A stretch of DNA of 63,628 bases from Bacteroidales bacterium (GTDB lineage Bacteria > Bacteroidota > Bacteroidia > Bacteroidales > Muribaculaceae), in the NCBI GenBank assembly GCA_019416285.1, contig DXXM01000017.1, forward strand, positions 1 to 63,628, given 5' to 3'. Below the pieces are notes generated by a model that saw only the letters and a program-made list of their open reading frames with translations, made no database searches and was not told the origin of the DNA. Position 1 is the first letter of the stretch. The number at the start of each line of letters is the position of its first letter. The translations under genes and the position numbers were made by a program. This document shows, piece by piece, positions 1-9,246 of this stretch.

Positions 1-52
1 CAAAGTTAGCTATCTTTTCCCATATTTTAACAACCGGTTATTTACATTGACC

Positions 53-271
53 CTAGAAAAGCGATGCCGGCTGAGAAAAATTCTCCTTATCGGACACAGC
101 TATCGTATAAACCTCATAACCGTTACAACTCATGAAATATGTCCCCCGTGGCATTTTACACTTTTTCTGCAAGAATACCGCTCCTACAGGATTACGCTGA
201 GGATTTTCTTCGGCATTAAGCATGGGGAAAGACAGCAATGCTAAAGCAATTGTGGCTATAATATGTTTCAT
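53..271 (-). CDS. small secreted protein, unknown function
   Basis: A 72-residue product with a clear Sec signal peptide (MKHIIATIALALLSFPMLNA, predicted cut before EENPQ) and a short mature part containing two cysteines (in KKCKM and SCNGY). I chose the ATG at 271 over the one three codons earlier because it begins the positively charged signal sequence directly. No family is recognised. The signal peptide is the only support; no close promoter consensus is seen upstream. Confidence 0.45.
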   Translation of the reverse strand: MKHIIATIALALLSFPMLNAEENPQRNPVGAVFLQKKCKMPRGTYFMSCNGYEVYTIAVSDKENFSQPASLF

Positions 272-467
272 GATAGTCAATCAATATCTTTCAGTTCTGA
301 ACGATTACAATCCGTATATCATCGGTTTCAGTGGCAAATAATATACATTCCCGGCGTATCCGCAAAACAACTGTCTTTGCGCCATTATATAATATTACTT
401 TTCCAAAGCAAGGCTGATTACAATAAGTCAATCCGGACGTCTGAAAAAATTTTTCATCGCAAACCGT

Positions 468-496
468 TTGTAGCTCAATTTTTTTTGCTACTTTTG
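468..496 (+). promoter_or_regulatory. Bacteroidota-type promoter of the sugar-acid operon
   Basis: TTG at 468-470 and TACTTTTG at 489-496 with an 18-bp spacer match the Bacteroidota -33/-7 consensus (TTG, TAnnTTTG). This implies a leader of about 100 nt before the first gene at 604. Nothing else is recognised in 281-603. Confidence 0.6.
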
Positions 497-603
497 TCCT
501 AATTGTTGAATCCGGTCAAAGGATAGGAAATCAGTGCCAGACAAACAATATCATCACAAATCAATCAATTTCAGAATCCTAAATCTAAAACTATAATGAC
601 TTT

Positions 604-1488
604 ATGAAAAATTGCAAGTATCGCGGCGTGGTCGTACCTATGGTCACACCCGTCACCGAGGACGGCCGACTGGATGTCGCCGCAGTAGAGAGAATCATCG
701 AGTTTTTCGCTCAGAACGATGTAGCCCCCCTGCTTATGGGCACTACCGGCGAGGGCAACAGCGTGTCGGCCGCCGACGGACTCCTCCTTGTGGAAACCGC
801 TGTCAAAGCAGCCAAGGGACGCATACTCATCTACGCCGGACTCACCGGCAACTGCTTCTCTGAGCAACTCACTCAGGCGGAAGCCTACACCAAAGCCGGA
901 GCCGACGTGATAGTCGCCACCCTCCCCTCCTACTACGCGCTCACCGAAGAACAGATGTATAACTACTACAAAACTCTCGCCGACAACATCACGGGCCCGC
1001 TGATGCTCTACAATATCCTTGCCACCACTCACATGACAATACCTGTCGATGTGGTGAAACGCCTCGCCGACCATCCCAACATCGTCGGTCTCAAGGATTC
1101 CGAGCGCGATCTCGAGCGCATGAAGCAGTGTATAGAGATTTCCAAAGACCGTGAGGACTTCGCATACTTCTGCGGATGGGCGGCACAGTCGGCCTATTCG
1201 CTTTCAATCGGAGGTGACGGCATTGTCCCCAGCACAGGCAACTATGTGCCGGAGATGTTCAACGACCTTTATAAAGCAGCCGTCGACGGTGACAATGAAA
1301 CCGCCGAGCGCCTTCAGAACGAAACAAACGAAATTGCAAAAATCTATCAGGCAGGCCGCACTCTCGGCCAGTCACTGACCGCCCTTAAAGTCATGATGCA
1401 GACCAAAGGTCTTTGTGAACCCTGGATGCTCATGCCTCTTACCCGACTTTCCACAGAAGAAGAACAGGCAATCAAGGCGAAATTATGA
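604..1488 (+). CDS. dihydrodipicolinate synthase / N-acetylneuraminate lyase family aldolase
   Basis: A 294-residue class I (Schiff-base) aldolase of the DapA/NanA superfamily, normal in length. The GTTGEGN motif is at 46-52, the catalytic Tyr is at 136 (LMLYN) and the Schiff-base Lys at 164 (GLKDS). These enzymes join or split pyruvate and an aldehyde. It is the first gene of a five-gene operon and overlaps the next gene by 4 bp. The company of a symporter, PdxA-like dehydrogenase and DUF1537 kinase argues for a catabolic 2-keto-acid aldolase rather than the lysine-pathway enzyme; that assignment is inference. The exact substrate cannot be read from the sequence. Confidence 0.9.
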   Translation: MKNCKYRGVVVPMVTPVTEDGRLDVAAVERIIEFFAQNDVAPLLMGTTGEGNSVSAADGLLLVETAVKAAKGRILIYAGLTGNCFSEQLTQAEAYTKAGADVIVATLPSYYALTEEQMYNYYKTLADNITGPLMLYNILATTHMTIPVDVVKRLADHPNIVGLKDSERDLERMKQCIEISKDREDFAYFCGWAAQSAYSLSIGGDGIVPSTGNYVPEMFNDLYKAAVDGDNETAERLQNETNEIAKIYQAGRTLGQSLTALKVMMQTKGLCEPWMLMPLTRLSTEEEQAIKAKL

Positions 1489-3071
1489 ACGACATTCATT
1501 GGATTGACTATCTGATTGTCTTCTGCTCGATAGCGGCGGCAATCGGTGTCGGCGTATATTTCGCCCGCCGTCAGAAAGACACAAGCACCTACTTCGCAGC
1601 CGGCGGCAAGATACCGGCATGGGCTGTAGGCATGTCAATTTTCGCAACGCTTATTTCAAGCGTCACTTTCCTCGCCTATCCGGGAGCGGCTTATGCCGAC
1701 AACTGGATTCTTCTCGTGCAGGGACTCATGGTGCCCCTGGTGCTCCTCGCGCTCATAGGCATCATCGTGCCTCTCTTCCGCAAGGTGGTGCGCCTGTCGA
1801 CCTATGAATATTTCGAAAGGCGTTTCGGACTGTTTGCCCGCATGTACAGCTCCTTCGCCTTCACTCTCGGCCACTTTTCAAAGGCAGGAACAGTGTTTTT
1901 CCTCGTCTCGATGGCGCTGTCGACCTTCCTTGACTTCAATATCTACGCCATAGTCCTTGTGCTCGGCGTCACCATCATCCTGCTTACGCTTTTAGGCGGC
2001 ATGGAGGCAATCGTGTGGATGGACGTGGCTCAGGGCGGTCTCCTTATCGGAGGCGGCCTCATCTGCGTGGGCCTCCTGCTTTTCCTCCCCGAAGGAGGTC
2101 CGTCCGAGGTGCTCCGCATTGCCGGTGAATACAACAAAATCGACGTAGGTCCCTATGACTGGGACCTCACTCAGCTGACTTTCATAGTCATGGTGCTCAA
2201 CGGTATCTTCTACGCGCTTCAAAAATACGGCACTGACCAGACAATCGTGCAGCGCTATCTCGCAGCCAAAAATGACAATGACGCAAAGAAGGCCGCTTAC
2301 ATCGGTGTGCTCATGAGTGTGCCCATCTGGGCTATGTTCATGTTTATCGGCACCTGTCTTTTCGCATACTACCATTCGTCGGGTGCCCCCGCGCTACCGG
2401 ACGGTATCAAGGCCGACGAGGTTTTCCCCTACTTCATCAGCAATGAGCTTCCGGTCGGTATCCGCGGCCTGATTATCGCAGCGCTTGCCGCAGCTGCCAT
2501 CTCCAGTCTCGACACTGACCTCAACTGCCTCTCGGCCATCGCCGTGCAGGACTATTATGTGCGGTTCAAGAAGAACGCCACTGACCGTCAGCAGCTCCGT
2601 TTCGGCCGTCTGATGGTGGTGCTCTCCGGAGCAGGAGCTGTCGGAGTCGCCATCCTCTATATATCATGGGGAGGCGAGGGTGTGCTCGGCGCATTGTTCT
2701 CGCTCTACGCTATCTTCTCGGCAGGCATCGTGGGCATCTTCCTCCTGGGGCTCTTCAGCCGCCGCGCAAACAGCAAGGGACTTGCAGTGGGAATCGTGGC
2801 CGCAGTGCTCTTCACGGCCTACGCAGTCCTCACGTCGACCAAAGTCGACATCCACGGCACCGGCGTCAAGGAAACCCTCCTCGACCTCGGCTCCTGGAAC
2901 TTCACACACCATAAATATATGCTCGGCGTCTACAGCCATATCATAGTTCTCGTTGTCGGCTATCTCGCAAGCTACGTCTTTGCAGCTCCGCTTGCCGAAA
3001 AGGAACTCACCATCTACGGTTATCTTGAAGAGAAGAAAAAGAAAACTCAGCTTGATGTCGAAGCTATCTGA
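1485..3071 (+). CDS. sodium:solute symporter (SSS family)
   Basis: A 528-residue polytopic inner-membrane protein of the SSS/SLC5 family, which couples Na+ entry to uptake of sugars, sialic acid or carboxylates. It shows the family N-terminal pattern (YFARRQ.., YFAAGGKIPAW, then a Ser/Thr-rich second helix) and about 13 hydrophobic segments. The start overlaps the aldolase stop (ATGA), so translation is probably coupled. It is the likely importer for the substrate of this operon; a sugar acid is inferred from the downstream kinase and dehydrogenase. Confidence 0.9.
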   Translation: MNDIHWIDYLIVFCSIAAAIGVGVYFARRQKDTSTYFAAGGKIPAWAVGMSIFATLISSVTFLAYPGAAYADNWILLVQGLMVPLVLLALIGIIVPLFRKVVRLSTYEYFERRFGLFARMYSSFAFTLGHFSKAGTVFFLVSMALSTFLDFNIYAIVLVLGVTIILLTLLGGMEAIVWMDVAQGGLLIGGGLICVGLLLFLPEGGPSEVLRIAGEYNKIDVGPYDWDLTQLTFIVMVLNGIFYALQKYGTDQTIVQRYLAAKNDNDAKKAAYIGVLMSVPIWAMFMFIGTCLFAYYHSSGAPALPDGIKADEVFPYFISNELPVGIRGLIIAALAAAAISSLDTDLNCLSAIAVQDYYVRFKKNATDRQQLRFGRLMVVLSGAGAVGVAILYISWGGEGVLGALFSLYAIFSAGIVGIFLLGLFSRRANSKGLAVGIVAAVLFTAYAVLTSTKVDIHGTGVKETLLDLGSWNFTHHKYMLGVYSHIIVLVVGYLASYVFAAPLAEKELTIYGYLEEKKKKTQLDVEAI

Positions 3072-3096
3072 TTAACACCATACACATTCTGAAGAT

Positions 3097-4242
3097 ATGA
3101 AACCAATCACACTCTTGCAGCCTCAGAAAATAGTATTCGGTTCCGGCTGCATACAGACATTTGTAGATGATTATCTCAAACTCGGCCACAAACGCCTCTT
3201 CGTGCTCACGGCTCCCCCCATCATCCCCCTTATCGAACCGGCTCTCAACCAGCTCAGGGAAAACGGCGTGAGTGTCGAGGTGTTCCAGAATATTCTTGCA
3301 GAACCCACCCTCAACGATTTCGAATCAATCCTCAAAATAGGCCGTGAATTCGGCGCCGACAGCGTGGTCGGCATCGGCGGCGGCTCAGTGCTCGACGTGG
3401 CAAAGCTCGTCGCAGCCTTCATCAACAGCGACCAGAAAGCCGCCGACTGCTTCGGCACAGGTTTCATTAAGAAAAAAGGCCTCTGGCTCGCCTGCCTGCC
3501 TACCACCGCAGGCACCGGCAGCGAGGTATCGCCCAACGCCATCCTCCTCGATGAGCGCGACAAGCTGAAAAAAGGCATCGTGAGCCCCTATCTCCTCGCT
3601 GACGCAGCCTACGTCGACCCGAAACTCACCATGACCGTTCCCTCGAAAGTGACCGCCGACACCGGCATGGACGCACTCATTCACTGCATCGAGGCATATA
3701 CCAACAAATTCGCGCATCCGGCAGCCGACATCTACGCGCTCCAGGGCATAAAGCTCATCGCAGCTAACCTGCTCCGTGCGGTCAAGGACGGCAACGACGT
3801 GGAGGCACGCGAGGCTCTCGCTCTCGGCTCGCTCTACGGAGGTCTTGTGCTCGGCCCTGTCAACACAGCGGCTGTCCATGCCCTCAGCTATCCACTCGGT
3901 GGCGAGTTCCATATCCCCCACGGCCTCTCAAACGCCATCCTTCTCCCCTCGGTCATGAAATTCAACCGTCCGGCCAATCTCAGGAGATATGCCGAGGTTG
4001 CGATAGCCTGCGGTGCACCTCAGGGAAAGGATGACGACGAGACTGCTCAGAACGGTGTCGACTTCATCTACGAACTCGCAAAGGCTGTCGGCATACCTCA
4101 GAAACTTTCCGACCTCAACATTCCACAGAGCGCTGTCGACGGCATGGCTAAGGCGGCGATGGAGGTACAGCGCCTGCTGAAAAACAATCCCCGCGAAGTC
4201 ACTGAACAGGATGCCAAGGACATCTACAACTCACTCTATTGA
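3097..4242 (+). CDS. iron-containing alcohol dehydrogenase
   Basis: A 381-residue group III dehydrogenase (FucO/AdhB type). The NAD(P)-binding GGGS is at 94-97, and the metal ligands are Asp192, His196, His261 and His275, all in the expected spacing. It interconverts an alcohol and an aldehyde. In this operon it may reduce or oxidise the aldehyde released by the aldolase, or oxidise a sugar-acid hydroxyl; the sequence does not decide. It lies 25 bp after the symporter and is nearly adjacent to the PdxA-like gene. Confidence 0.9.
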   Translation: MKPITLLQPQKIVFGSGCIQTFVDDYLKLGHKRLFVLTAPPIIPLIEPALNQLRENGVSVEVFQNILAEPTLNDFESILKIGREFGADSVVGIGGGSVLDVAKLVAAFINSDQKAADCFGTGFIKKKGLWLACLPTTAGTGSEVSPNAILLDERDKLKKGIVSPYLLADAAYVDPKLTMTVPSKVTADTGMDALIHCIEAYTNKFAHPAADIYALQGIKLIAANLLRAVKDGNDVEAREALALGSLYGGLVLGPVNTAAVHALSYPLGGEFHIPHGLSNAILLPSVMKFNRPANLRRYAEVAIACGAPQGKDDDETAQNGVDFIYELAKAVGIPQKLSDLNIPQSAVDGMAKAAMEVQRLLKNNPREVTEQDAKDIYNSLY

Positions 4243-4244
4243 TT

Positions 4245-5282
4245 ATGAAACCGATTTTAGCTATAACAATGGGCGACCCCGCCGGCATCGGCCCGGAAAT
4301 CGTGGTACGCGCCCTAAGCCGTAAGGAGACATACGAGAAGTGCCGCCCGATAGTCACCGGCGATGCCGCGGTCATGAAGGAGGCAGTCAAGGCTCTCGGA
4401 CTTGATTTCAAAATCAATGCTGTCGACAAGGTCAGCGACGCCAAATTTGAATATGGCACTATCGACGTCTACGACCTCCACTGCGTAGACATGAGCACAT
4501 TCAGATTCGGTGAAGTGCAGGCCCAGTGCGGCAATGCTGCTTTTGTCAGCATCCGTAAAGCCATTGAGCTCGCTATGGCCAATGAGGTGGACGGCACTGT
4601 GACCGCTCCGCTCAACAAAGAGGCTCTCAACCTCGCCGGCCATCACTACGACGGTCATACCGAAATCTACGCCACATTCACCAACACGAAGAAATATGCC
4701 ATGATGCTCGCCGACGAGAACATTCGCGTAATCCACGTGTCGACCCATGTGCCTCTGCGCAAGGCATGCGACCTGGTGAAGAAAGCCCGCATCATAGAGG
4801 TGACAGAACTTATCACCGACGCATGCAAGCAGTTCGGTATCGAGAATCCCCTCATCGGTATAGCCGGTCTCAATCCCCACAGCAGCGAAAACGGCATGTT
4901 CGGATTCGAGGAAGCCGAGGAAATCATCCCCGCAATAGAGGAGCTGAAATCACGCGGATTCAATGTCGACGGCCCCGTGCCGCCGGACTCTATCTTCGCT
5001 AAGGCTAAATGCGGAAAGTATGACGGTTGTGTGGCCATGTATCACGACCAGGGCCACATTCCTCTGAAAGTCTGCGCGTTCAACTGGAACAAGGAAACCG
5101 GTAAGATGGAGAGCGCCAACGGTGTCAACATCACGCTCGGTCTGCCCATCATCCGTGTCAGCGTCGACCACGGCACTGCCTTCGATGTGGCAGGCAAAGG
5201 CGTGGCCAGCGACGACGCCATGGTTCTGAGTATCGACTATGCCACCCGTATGGCAAAACACCGTCTTGGAATCAAGGAATAA
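4245..5282 (+). CDS. PdxA-family dehydrogenase (probable PdxA2, 4-phospho-sugar-acid dehydrogenase)
   Basis: A 345-residue member of the 4-hydroxythreonine-4-phosphate dehydrogenase family: MGDPAGIGPE near the N-terminus, the substrate motif GHTE at 137-140, and metal-site histidines in STHVP and YHDQGH. The ATG at 4245 is preferred to an upstream TTG that overlaps the previous stop. Known PdxA2 enzymes act with a DUF1537 kinase: 4-phospho-D-threonate or -erythronate is oxidised and decarboxylated to dihydroxyacetone phosphate. The DUF1537 gene follows with a one-base overlap (TAATG), which supports that role over vitamin B6 synthesis. Confidence 0.88.
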   Translation: MKPILAITMGDPAGIGPEIVVRALSRKETYEKCRPIVTGDAAVMKEAVKALGLDFKINAVDKVSDAKFEYGTIDVYDLHCVDMSTFRFGEVQAQCGNAAFVSIRKAIELAMANEVDGTVTAPLNKEALNLAGHHYDGHTEIYATFTNTKKYAMMLADENIRVIHVSTHVPLRKACDLVKKARIIEVTELITDACKQFGIENPLIGIAGLNPHSSENGMFGFEEAEEIIPAIEELKSRGFNVDGPVPPDSIFAKAKCGKYDGCVAMYHDQGHIPLKVCAFNWNKETGKMESANGVNITLGLPIIRVSVDHGTAFDVAGKGVASDDAMVLSIDYATRMAKHRLGIKE

Positions 5283-6349
5283 TGATAGCAGTAATCGCTG
5301 ACGATATCACAGGAGCGGCTGAGATGGCGGGCATCGCCCACCGTCTCGGCCTCCGTGTGAAACTCACCATGCAGCCGGAAACGACTCCGGACTGCGATGT
5401 GCTCGTCATAGCCACCGACACTCGCTCGATGTCGGAATCTGAAGCCGCGATAGTCAGCCGAGAGCTTGCGTCGAATGTCATGGCCATCCCTGGTGTTGAC
5501 GCTATCTTCAAAAAGACCGACTCGGCCTTGCGCGGGCATGTAGTAGCCGAACTGGAAGCGATGCTCTCTGTCACCGACTATGACCGGGCGCTTTTTATTC
5601 CGGCCAATCCATCGCGCGGGCGCATAATCCGCGACGGAGTATATTACATCGGAGAGACCCCACTTCATGAGACCGACTTCTCCTTCGACCCCGAATTTCC
5701 GGCATTTTCATCCGTCTTGTCGGAGCGTCTGCCCGATTGTGAAACAAAAGGAGTCAGATATGCCAACGCCGTCTGCGCGGAGGATATTACGACAGCTGTC
5801 AAAAATGCCGGGCGCCACACGTTACTTGCCGGCGCAGCGGATCTTTTCACTGAGTTTCTGCGGCAACGCTTCCCATGCTCGGAAATCCCTGCTGAGAAAT
5901 GCGTCCTCGACCTCAGCGACTGCCTCATTATCCGCGGGAGCACGCAAAGCAAGGCGATTGACTGCGGAGTGGAGACAGCCTACATGCCGACGGAGGTGTA
6001 TGACGAGACCGTAAGCCCTGAGAGCTGGATTCAGCAACTTGCCGACAGCTACAGTAAATCACACGCTCTCATTATCGCCATACGCGACCGTCACCGCACA
6101 GGCAAAACCATCGCCACATACCTGCGCGAGACCATGGCCGATGCCACAGCCGCACTTTCGAGCGTCCACGCTCCGGCAGAACTAATAATCGAAGGTGGCG
6201 CCACCGCCTTTGCCATCCTCCACCGCCTCGGCTGGAACTCATTCATCATCACCCAGGAAATCTCTCCCGGCGTCATCCGCATGCGTGCCACCAACGGCAC
6301 CCACATCACCATGAAACCCGGCAGCTACCCCTGGGGCCAACTCTTCTGA
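5282..6349 (+). CDS. DUF1537 four-carbon acid sugar kinase
   Basis: A 355-residue protein with the family N-terminal motif ADDITGA (residues 6-12), a central KKTDSALRGH motif, and a C-terminal GGATAF plus KPGSY segment. Characterised members (OtnK, DtnK) phosphorylate erythronate or threonate at C4 using ATP. It is shorter than the usual ~420 residues, mostly in the middle, but both domain signatures are present. It is the last gene of the operon; a strong hairpin terminator follows about 100 bp later. Confidence 0.85.
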   Translation: MIAVIADDITGAAEMAGIAHRLGLRVKLTMQPETTPDCDVLVIATDTRSMSESEAAIVSRELASNVMAIPGVDAIFKKTDSALRGHVVAELEAMLSVTDYDRALFIPANPSRGRIIRDGVYYIGETPLHETDFSFDPEFPAFSSVLSERLPDCETKGVRYANAVCAEDITTAVKNAGRHTLLAGAADLFTEFLRQRFPCSEIPAEKCVLDLSDCLIIRGSTQSKAIDCGVETAYMPTEVYDETVSPESWIQQLADSYSKSHALIIAIRDRHRTGKTIATYLRETMADATAALSSVHAPAELIIEGGATAFAILHRLGWNSFIITQEISPGVIRMRATNGTHITMKPGSYPWGQLF

Positions 6350-6451
6350 CAGGATTCCATCCGGCCGCAGTATCCTGTCTTTCACACTCTCCCTGTCACG
6401 CATATCAATAGATTGCCAACCGGGGTATACGGTGGCCACAAACGGCAAAAT

Positions 6452-6492
6452 AAAATCGCTAAATTTCTTCATATTAGAAATTTAGCGATTTT
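6452..6492. terminator. bidirectional terminator, 17-bp perfect stem
   Basis: A perfect 17-bp inverted repeat (6452-6468 and 6476-6492, 7-nt loop) starting AAAATCGCT and ending AGCGATTTT. A/T runs lie on both sides, so it can end the plus-strand sugar-acid operon and the minus-strand tRNA-Gln. Confidence 0.8.
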
Positions 6493-6495
6493 GCG

Positions 6496-6566
6496 TTGTC
6501 TTACCTGGATTCGAACCAAGACAGGCAGAACCAAAAACTGCAGTGCTACCATTACACCATAAGACA
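6496..6566 (-). tRNA. tRNA-Gln (anticodon TTG)
   Basis: A 71-nt cloverleaf. The 7-bp acceptor TGTCTTA/TAAGACA is followed by discriminator A, the D-arm is GGTGTAATGG-like, the anticodon loop TTTTGGT sits on stem GCAG/CTGC, and the T-loop is GGTTCGAATCC. CCA is not encoded. The base pair closing the anticodon loop is T-T, a small irregularity. Confidence 0.9.
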
Positions 6567-6611
6567 ATCCTATTTGCCCAAAGTCAGCACAAGGCATCCT
6601 CTAAAGCGATG

Positions 6612-6642
6612 CAAAGTTAGAAAGATTCTGAGGATTTTCCAA
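6612..6642 (-). promoter_or_regulatory. promoter of tRNA-Gln
   Basis: On the minus strand, TTG (6640-6642) and TAACTTTG (6612-6619) are separated by 20 bp, matching the Bacteroidota consensus. The -7 box lies about 45 bp upstream of the tRNA. Confidence 0.6.
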
Positions 6643-6688
6643 ATCTGAGCGTACTTTTTTGATTTCACCACGCTCAAAGGCTATAATT

Positions 6689-7498
6689 TCAAAGATTTTT
6701 TATCCATGAAGAAATTTCAGTCAACACATTGTCATGATATCTGAAACTATCGCGATAGCCCCAGCCGTGACCGCCCGTGGGATATATCATCATTGACGCG
6801 GGCACTCCCGCTTTCTGCAACGCCTCGTAATATCTCAGACTGTTGAGCGGAGGCACCGCGCGGTCGTCGCTGCTCAGGAGGATGAGAGCCTTAGGTGTCT
6901 GCGGCGTCACTTTTAATTCCGATGAAAATTCGGCCTCAAGTTCCCCTGAAGCATCCTTGCCCAGTAAATTGTCGTGAGAACCACGGTGAGTAAACACTGG
7001 ATTCATCGTAATGACCGGATAAAAGAGCAGTTGAAAAGCGGACTTGCAGACCTCAGTGGGATGCGTAGCCATTGTGGAGGCGAGATGACCGCCGGCCGAT
7101 GAGCCCATTATGCCTATGCTGTCGGGCCGGAAGCCCCATGCCGAAGCGCTGTCAGTCATGACCTTAAAAGCGGTCTCGACATCAGCCATCGGAAGGGTCC
7201 TGTCGCCGTGAGGCATTGAATATTCAAGTACGGCATAAGCAAGTCCGAGCTGGTTGAAAAACGGCGCCCAGTGAAAGCCTTCGTGATTGACTGCGAGATG
7301 AGAATATCCTCCACCGGGTAAAGCTACGATAGCCTTGCCTACAGACTGACCTTTCGGCGGAAGAAATACTTTCATTTTAGGAGACTGAATGTCTATCACC
7401 CGGCTTTGCGCCGCTACGAGACCGGCGCCAGCGAATATCATTGAAAATATCGCAACAAATTTCGAAAAATGTGCTGATTTCAGAAAGCGTATTGTCAT
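6689..7498 (-). CDS. secreted alpha/beta hydrolase (esterase, carbohydrate-esterase-like)
   Basis: A 269-residue protein with a long N-terminal signal segment (hydrophobic residues about 13-30, ending LVAAQS). The oxyanion motif PGGGY is at 61-65 and the nucleophile elbow GSSAGG at 132-137 (Ser134). A C-terminal Asp in SSDDRAVPP and a His in GGHGWG complete the triad. This is the pattern of esterases that remove acetyl or acyl groups from plant glycans. It stands alone and its substrate is not deducible. Confidence 0.88.
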   Translation of the reverse strand: MTIRFLKSAHFSKFVAIFSMIFAGAGLVAAQSRVIDIQSPKMKVFLPPKGQSVGKAIVALPGGGYSHLAVNHEGFHWAPFFNQLGLAYAVLEYSMPHGDRTLPMADVETAFKVMTDSASAWGFRPDSIGIMGSSAGGHLASTMATHPTEVCKSAFQLLFYPVITMNPVFTHRGSHDNLLGKDASGELEAEFSSELKVTPQTPKALILLSSDDRAVPPLNSLRYYEALQKAGVPASMMIYPTGGHGWGYRDSFRYHDNVLTEISSWIKNL

Positions 7499-7666
7499 GG
7501 TTATAAAATTTAGATATAATGACTATTAAAGGATGCCAATTTCAAACGGAAATATGCCGAAGTAATATTAGTTGAAAAAGAATAGCGAAAGTCGGACGCA
7601 GTCCGGTTCGCGGTGGTGAAGCCAATTCTTTGATGCAAATATATGTAAATTTCCGCAAAATTTAGC

Positions 7667-7674
7667 TAACTTTG
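7667..7674 (+). promoter_or_regulatory. -7 box of the M48 protease gene
   Basis: TAACTTTG, about 67 bp before the start codon. No clear TTG is seen at the right distance, so this rests on the -7 box alone. Confidence 0.4.
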
Positions 7675-7740
7675 TCGCCGTATAATAACAACTGATAATT
7701 CATTTACCCGTTCTATTCATATTAAGAGATTATATTTCGT

Positions 7741-8544
7741 ATGAAAAAGACCTTACTTAAATTTTTTGCTGTGGCTGCGCTTGCAATGGCGGTCACGGTG
7801 CCTGCTTCAGCTCAGTTCAATCTTAAGAAGGCTATCAGTGCCGGAGCTAAGGCTGCTCAGGCTGTAACTCTCACTGACGCTCAGATGGCTGCATACGTGA
7901 AGGAGTCTGTCGACTGGATGGATGAGCACAATCCTGTCACTCCCGATGATGACCCCTATACCATCCGTCTGAAGAAGCTCACCGAGGGACTTAACGATGT
8001 AAACGGGATTCCTCTGAATTTCAAGGTTTACCGTGTCATCGACATCAACGCCTTCGCGTGTGCCGACGGCAGTGTGCGCGTGTTCTCGTCGCTGATGGAT
8101 ATCATGAACGACGATGAGCTGCTCGGCGTTATCGGCCATGAAATCGGCCATGTGGCAAAACATCATTCCAAAAACGCTTTCAAGACCGCGCTTATGACCG
8201 ATGCGCTCAAGGACGGTATCGCATCGACAAGCGGCACGGCGGCTGCGCTCACTGAATCTCAGCTCGGCAAGCTCAGCGAATCGCTCATCAACGCCAAATA
8301 TTCGCAGAAACAGGAGAACGAGGCTGATGACTATGGCTACGACTTCCTCAAATCACACGGCAAGAATCCCTGGGGCATGGTGATGGCCTTTGAAAAACTC
8401 CAGTCGATGGAGGGCGAAAACGCCAACTCAAGCTATATCTCCAAGATGTTCTCGTCGCACCCCGAGACTACCGCACGTATCAAACGCATGAGTGAGCGCT
8501 GCGAGAAGGATAAAATCGCACGTCCTGCTCAGGAAAACAAATAG
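7741..8544 (+). CDS. M48 family metalloprotease, secreted/periplasmic
   Basis: A 267-residue protein with a Sec signal peptide (cut near ASAQ, residue 24). The zinc motif HEIGH is at 133-137, and the third zinc ligand lies in QENEAD (about 191-196). It resembles BepA/LoiP-type Zn proteases that act in the periplasm on misfolded outer-membrane proteins, without the TPR tail of BepA. It is monocistronic, followed by a terminator. Confidence 0.9.
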   Translation: MKKTLLKFFAVAALAMAVTVPASAQFNLKKAISAGAKAAQAVTLTDAQMAAYVKESVDWMDEHNPVTPDDDPYTIRLKKLTEGLNDVNGIPLNFKVYRVIDINAFACADGSVRVFSSLMDIMNDDELLGVIGHEIGHVAKHHSKNAFKTALMTDALKDGIASTSGTAAALTESQLGKLSESLINAKYSQKQENEADDYGYDFLKSHGKNPWGMVMAFEKLQSMEGENANSSYISKMFSSHPETTARIKRMSERCEKDKIARPAQENK

Positions 8545-8609
8545 ACACGACTTCTAAATACAAGTGCGTCAATTTTTCATTCACACTCCAACAAAATTGA
8601 CGGTCGTGA

Positions 8610-8645
8610 GACAGCTTTGCCAGCGTATGGCAGGGCTGTCTTTCC
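8610..8645 (+). terminator. rho-independent terminator
   Basis: A 13-bp stem (8610-8622 with 8628-8640, two G-T wobbles, 5-nt loop) followed by TTTCC. It is placed after the M48 protease gene. Confidence 0.6.
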
Positions 8646-8795
8646 ATTTATATTGAATTAAACGGACGGCACCCACAGAGAACCGGACAATACTCTCTGT
8701 GATTAAGAGCCATATACCCTCAACACTTTCGTCCGGATTTTAACTATTGTTATTAAACGCCCTCTGAAAATATTTCCGTAACTTTGTCAACAACT

Positions 8796-9230
8796 ATGAA
8801 CCGCAGGCACTTTTGTAAAATCGCATCACTGGCTGCCGCAGCCATAGGACTCGGTCCGGTGGCGGCAAACGCCGCCGCGTCGCCGCGACGGGCTGAAGAA
8901 AACGCACCGTTCCCGCTTGGAGCGGCGCGCATAGCGGCATCCTGCCGCGTCACGATTCTGCGACGGGAATGTCACACAGACCTTCAGGCACTTTTCCTCG
9001 ACGACCCCGACGCCGGCCCATGCCGGAATTTCGCCTCGGGCGAGGACTTCCGTTTCGACGTCAACTCGGAATGTCCCGATGGATTCTGCCCGAGACTGTG
9101 GGACATCATCTGCGCATGGACGCTTTCCGACAACCGTTGCGCGCAAAGCCTGCGCAATCCGACTACTATAATCTCATGTCCCGACGGTACGCGCCCGGTG
9201 ATAGTACGCGTAGACCGCACTGACGACTAA
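8796..9230 (+). CDS. TIGR04076 family protein with Tat signal
   Basis: 144 residues. The N-terminus has a twin-arginine signal (MNRRHFCK, hydrophobic stretch, cut near ANAAA). The mature part carries TIGR04076 hallmarks: CRVTILRRECHTDLQ, DDPDAGPC, an SECPDGFCPRLWD segment and a closing SCPDGTRPVIVRVDR. Many conserved Cys suggest metal or redox binding, but the function is unknown. The ATG at 8796 is chosen over an upstream TTG because it starts the RR motif. It sits 16 bp before a nitroreductase lipoprotein and is likely co-transcribed with it. A TAACTTTG box at 8779-8786 lies very near the start. Confidence 0.75.
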   Translation: MNRRHFCKIASLAAAAIGLGPVAANAAASPRRAEENAPFPLGAARIAASCRVTILRRECHTDLQALFLDDPDAGPCRNFASGEDFRFDVNSECPDGFCPRLWDIICAWTLSDNRCAQSLRNPTTIISCPDGTRPVIVRVDRTDD

Positions 9231-9246
9231 AACACAACATACCATT

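Noticed and set aside
571..1074. long minus-strand frames opposite the aldolase, symporter, PdxA, receptor and relaxase genes
   Set aside because: Products rich in His, Val, Gly and Glu typical of antisense shadows of GC-rich genes; the plus-strand genes have clear families.
4245..5282. PdxA-like gene as vitamin B6 biosynthesis
   Set aside because: Its tight coupling to a DUF1537 kinase and a transporter fits the known catabolic PdxA2 role better; not fully excluded.
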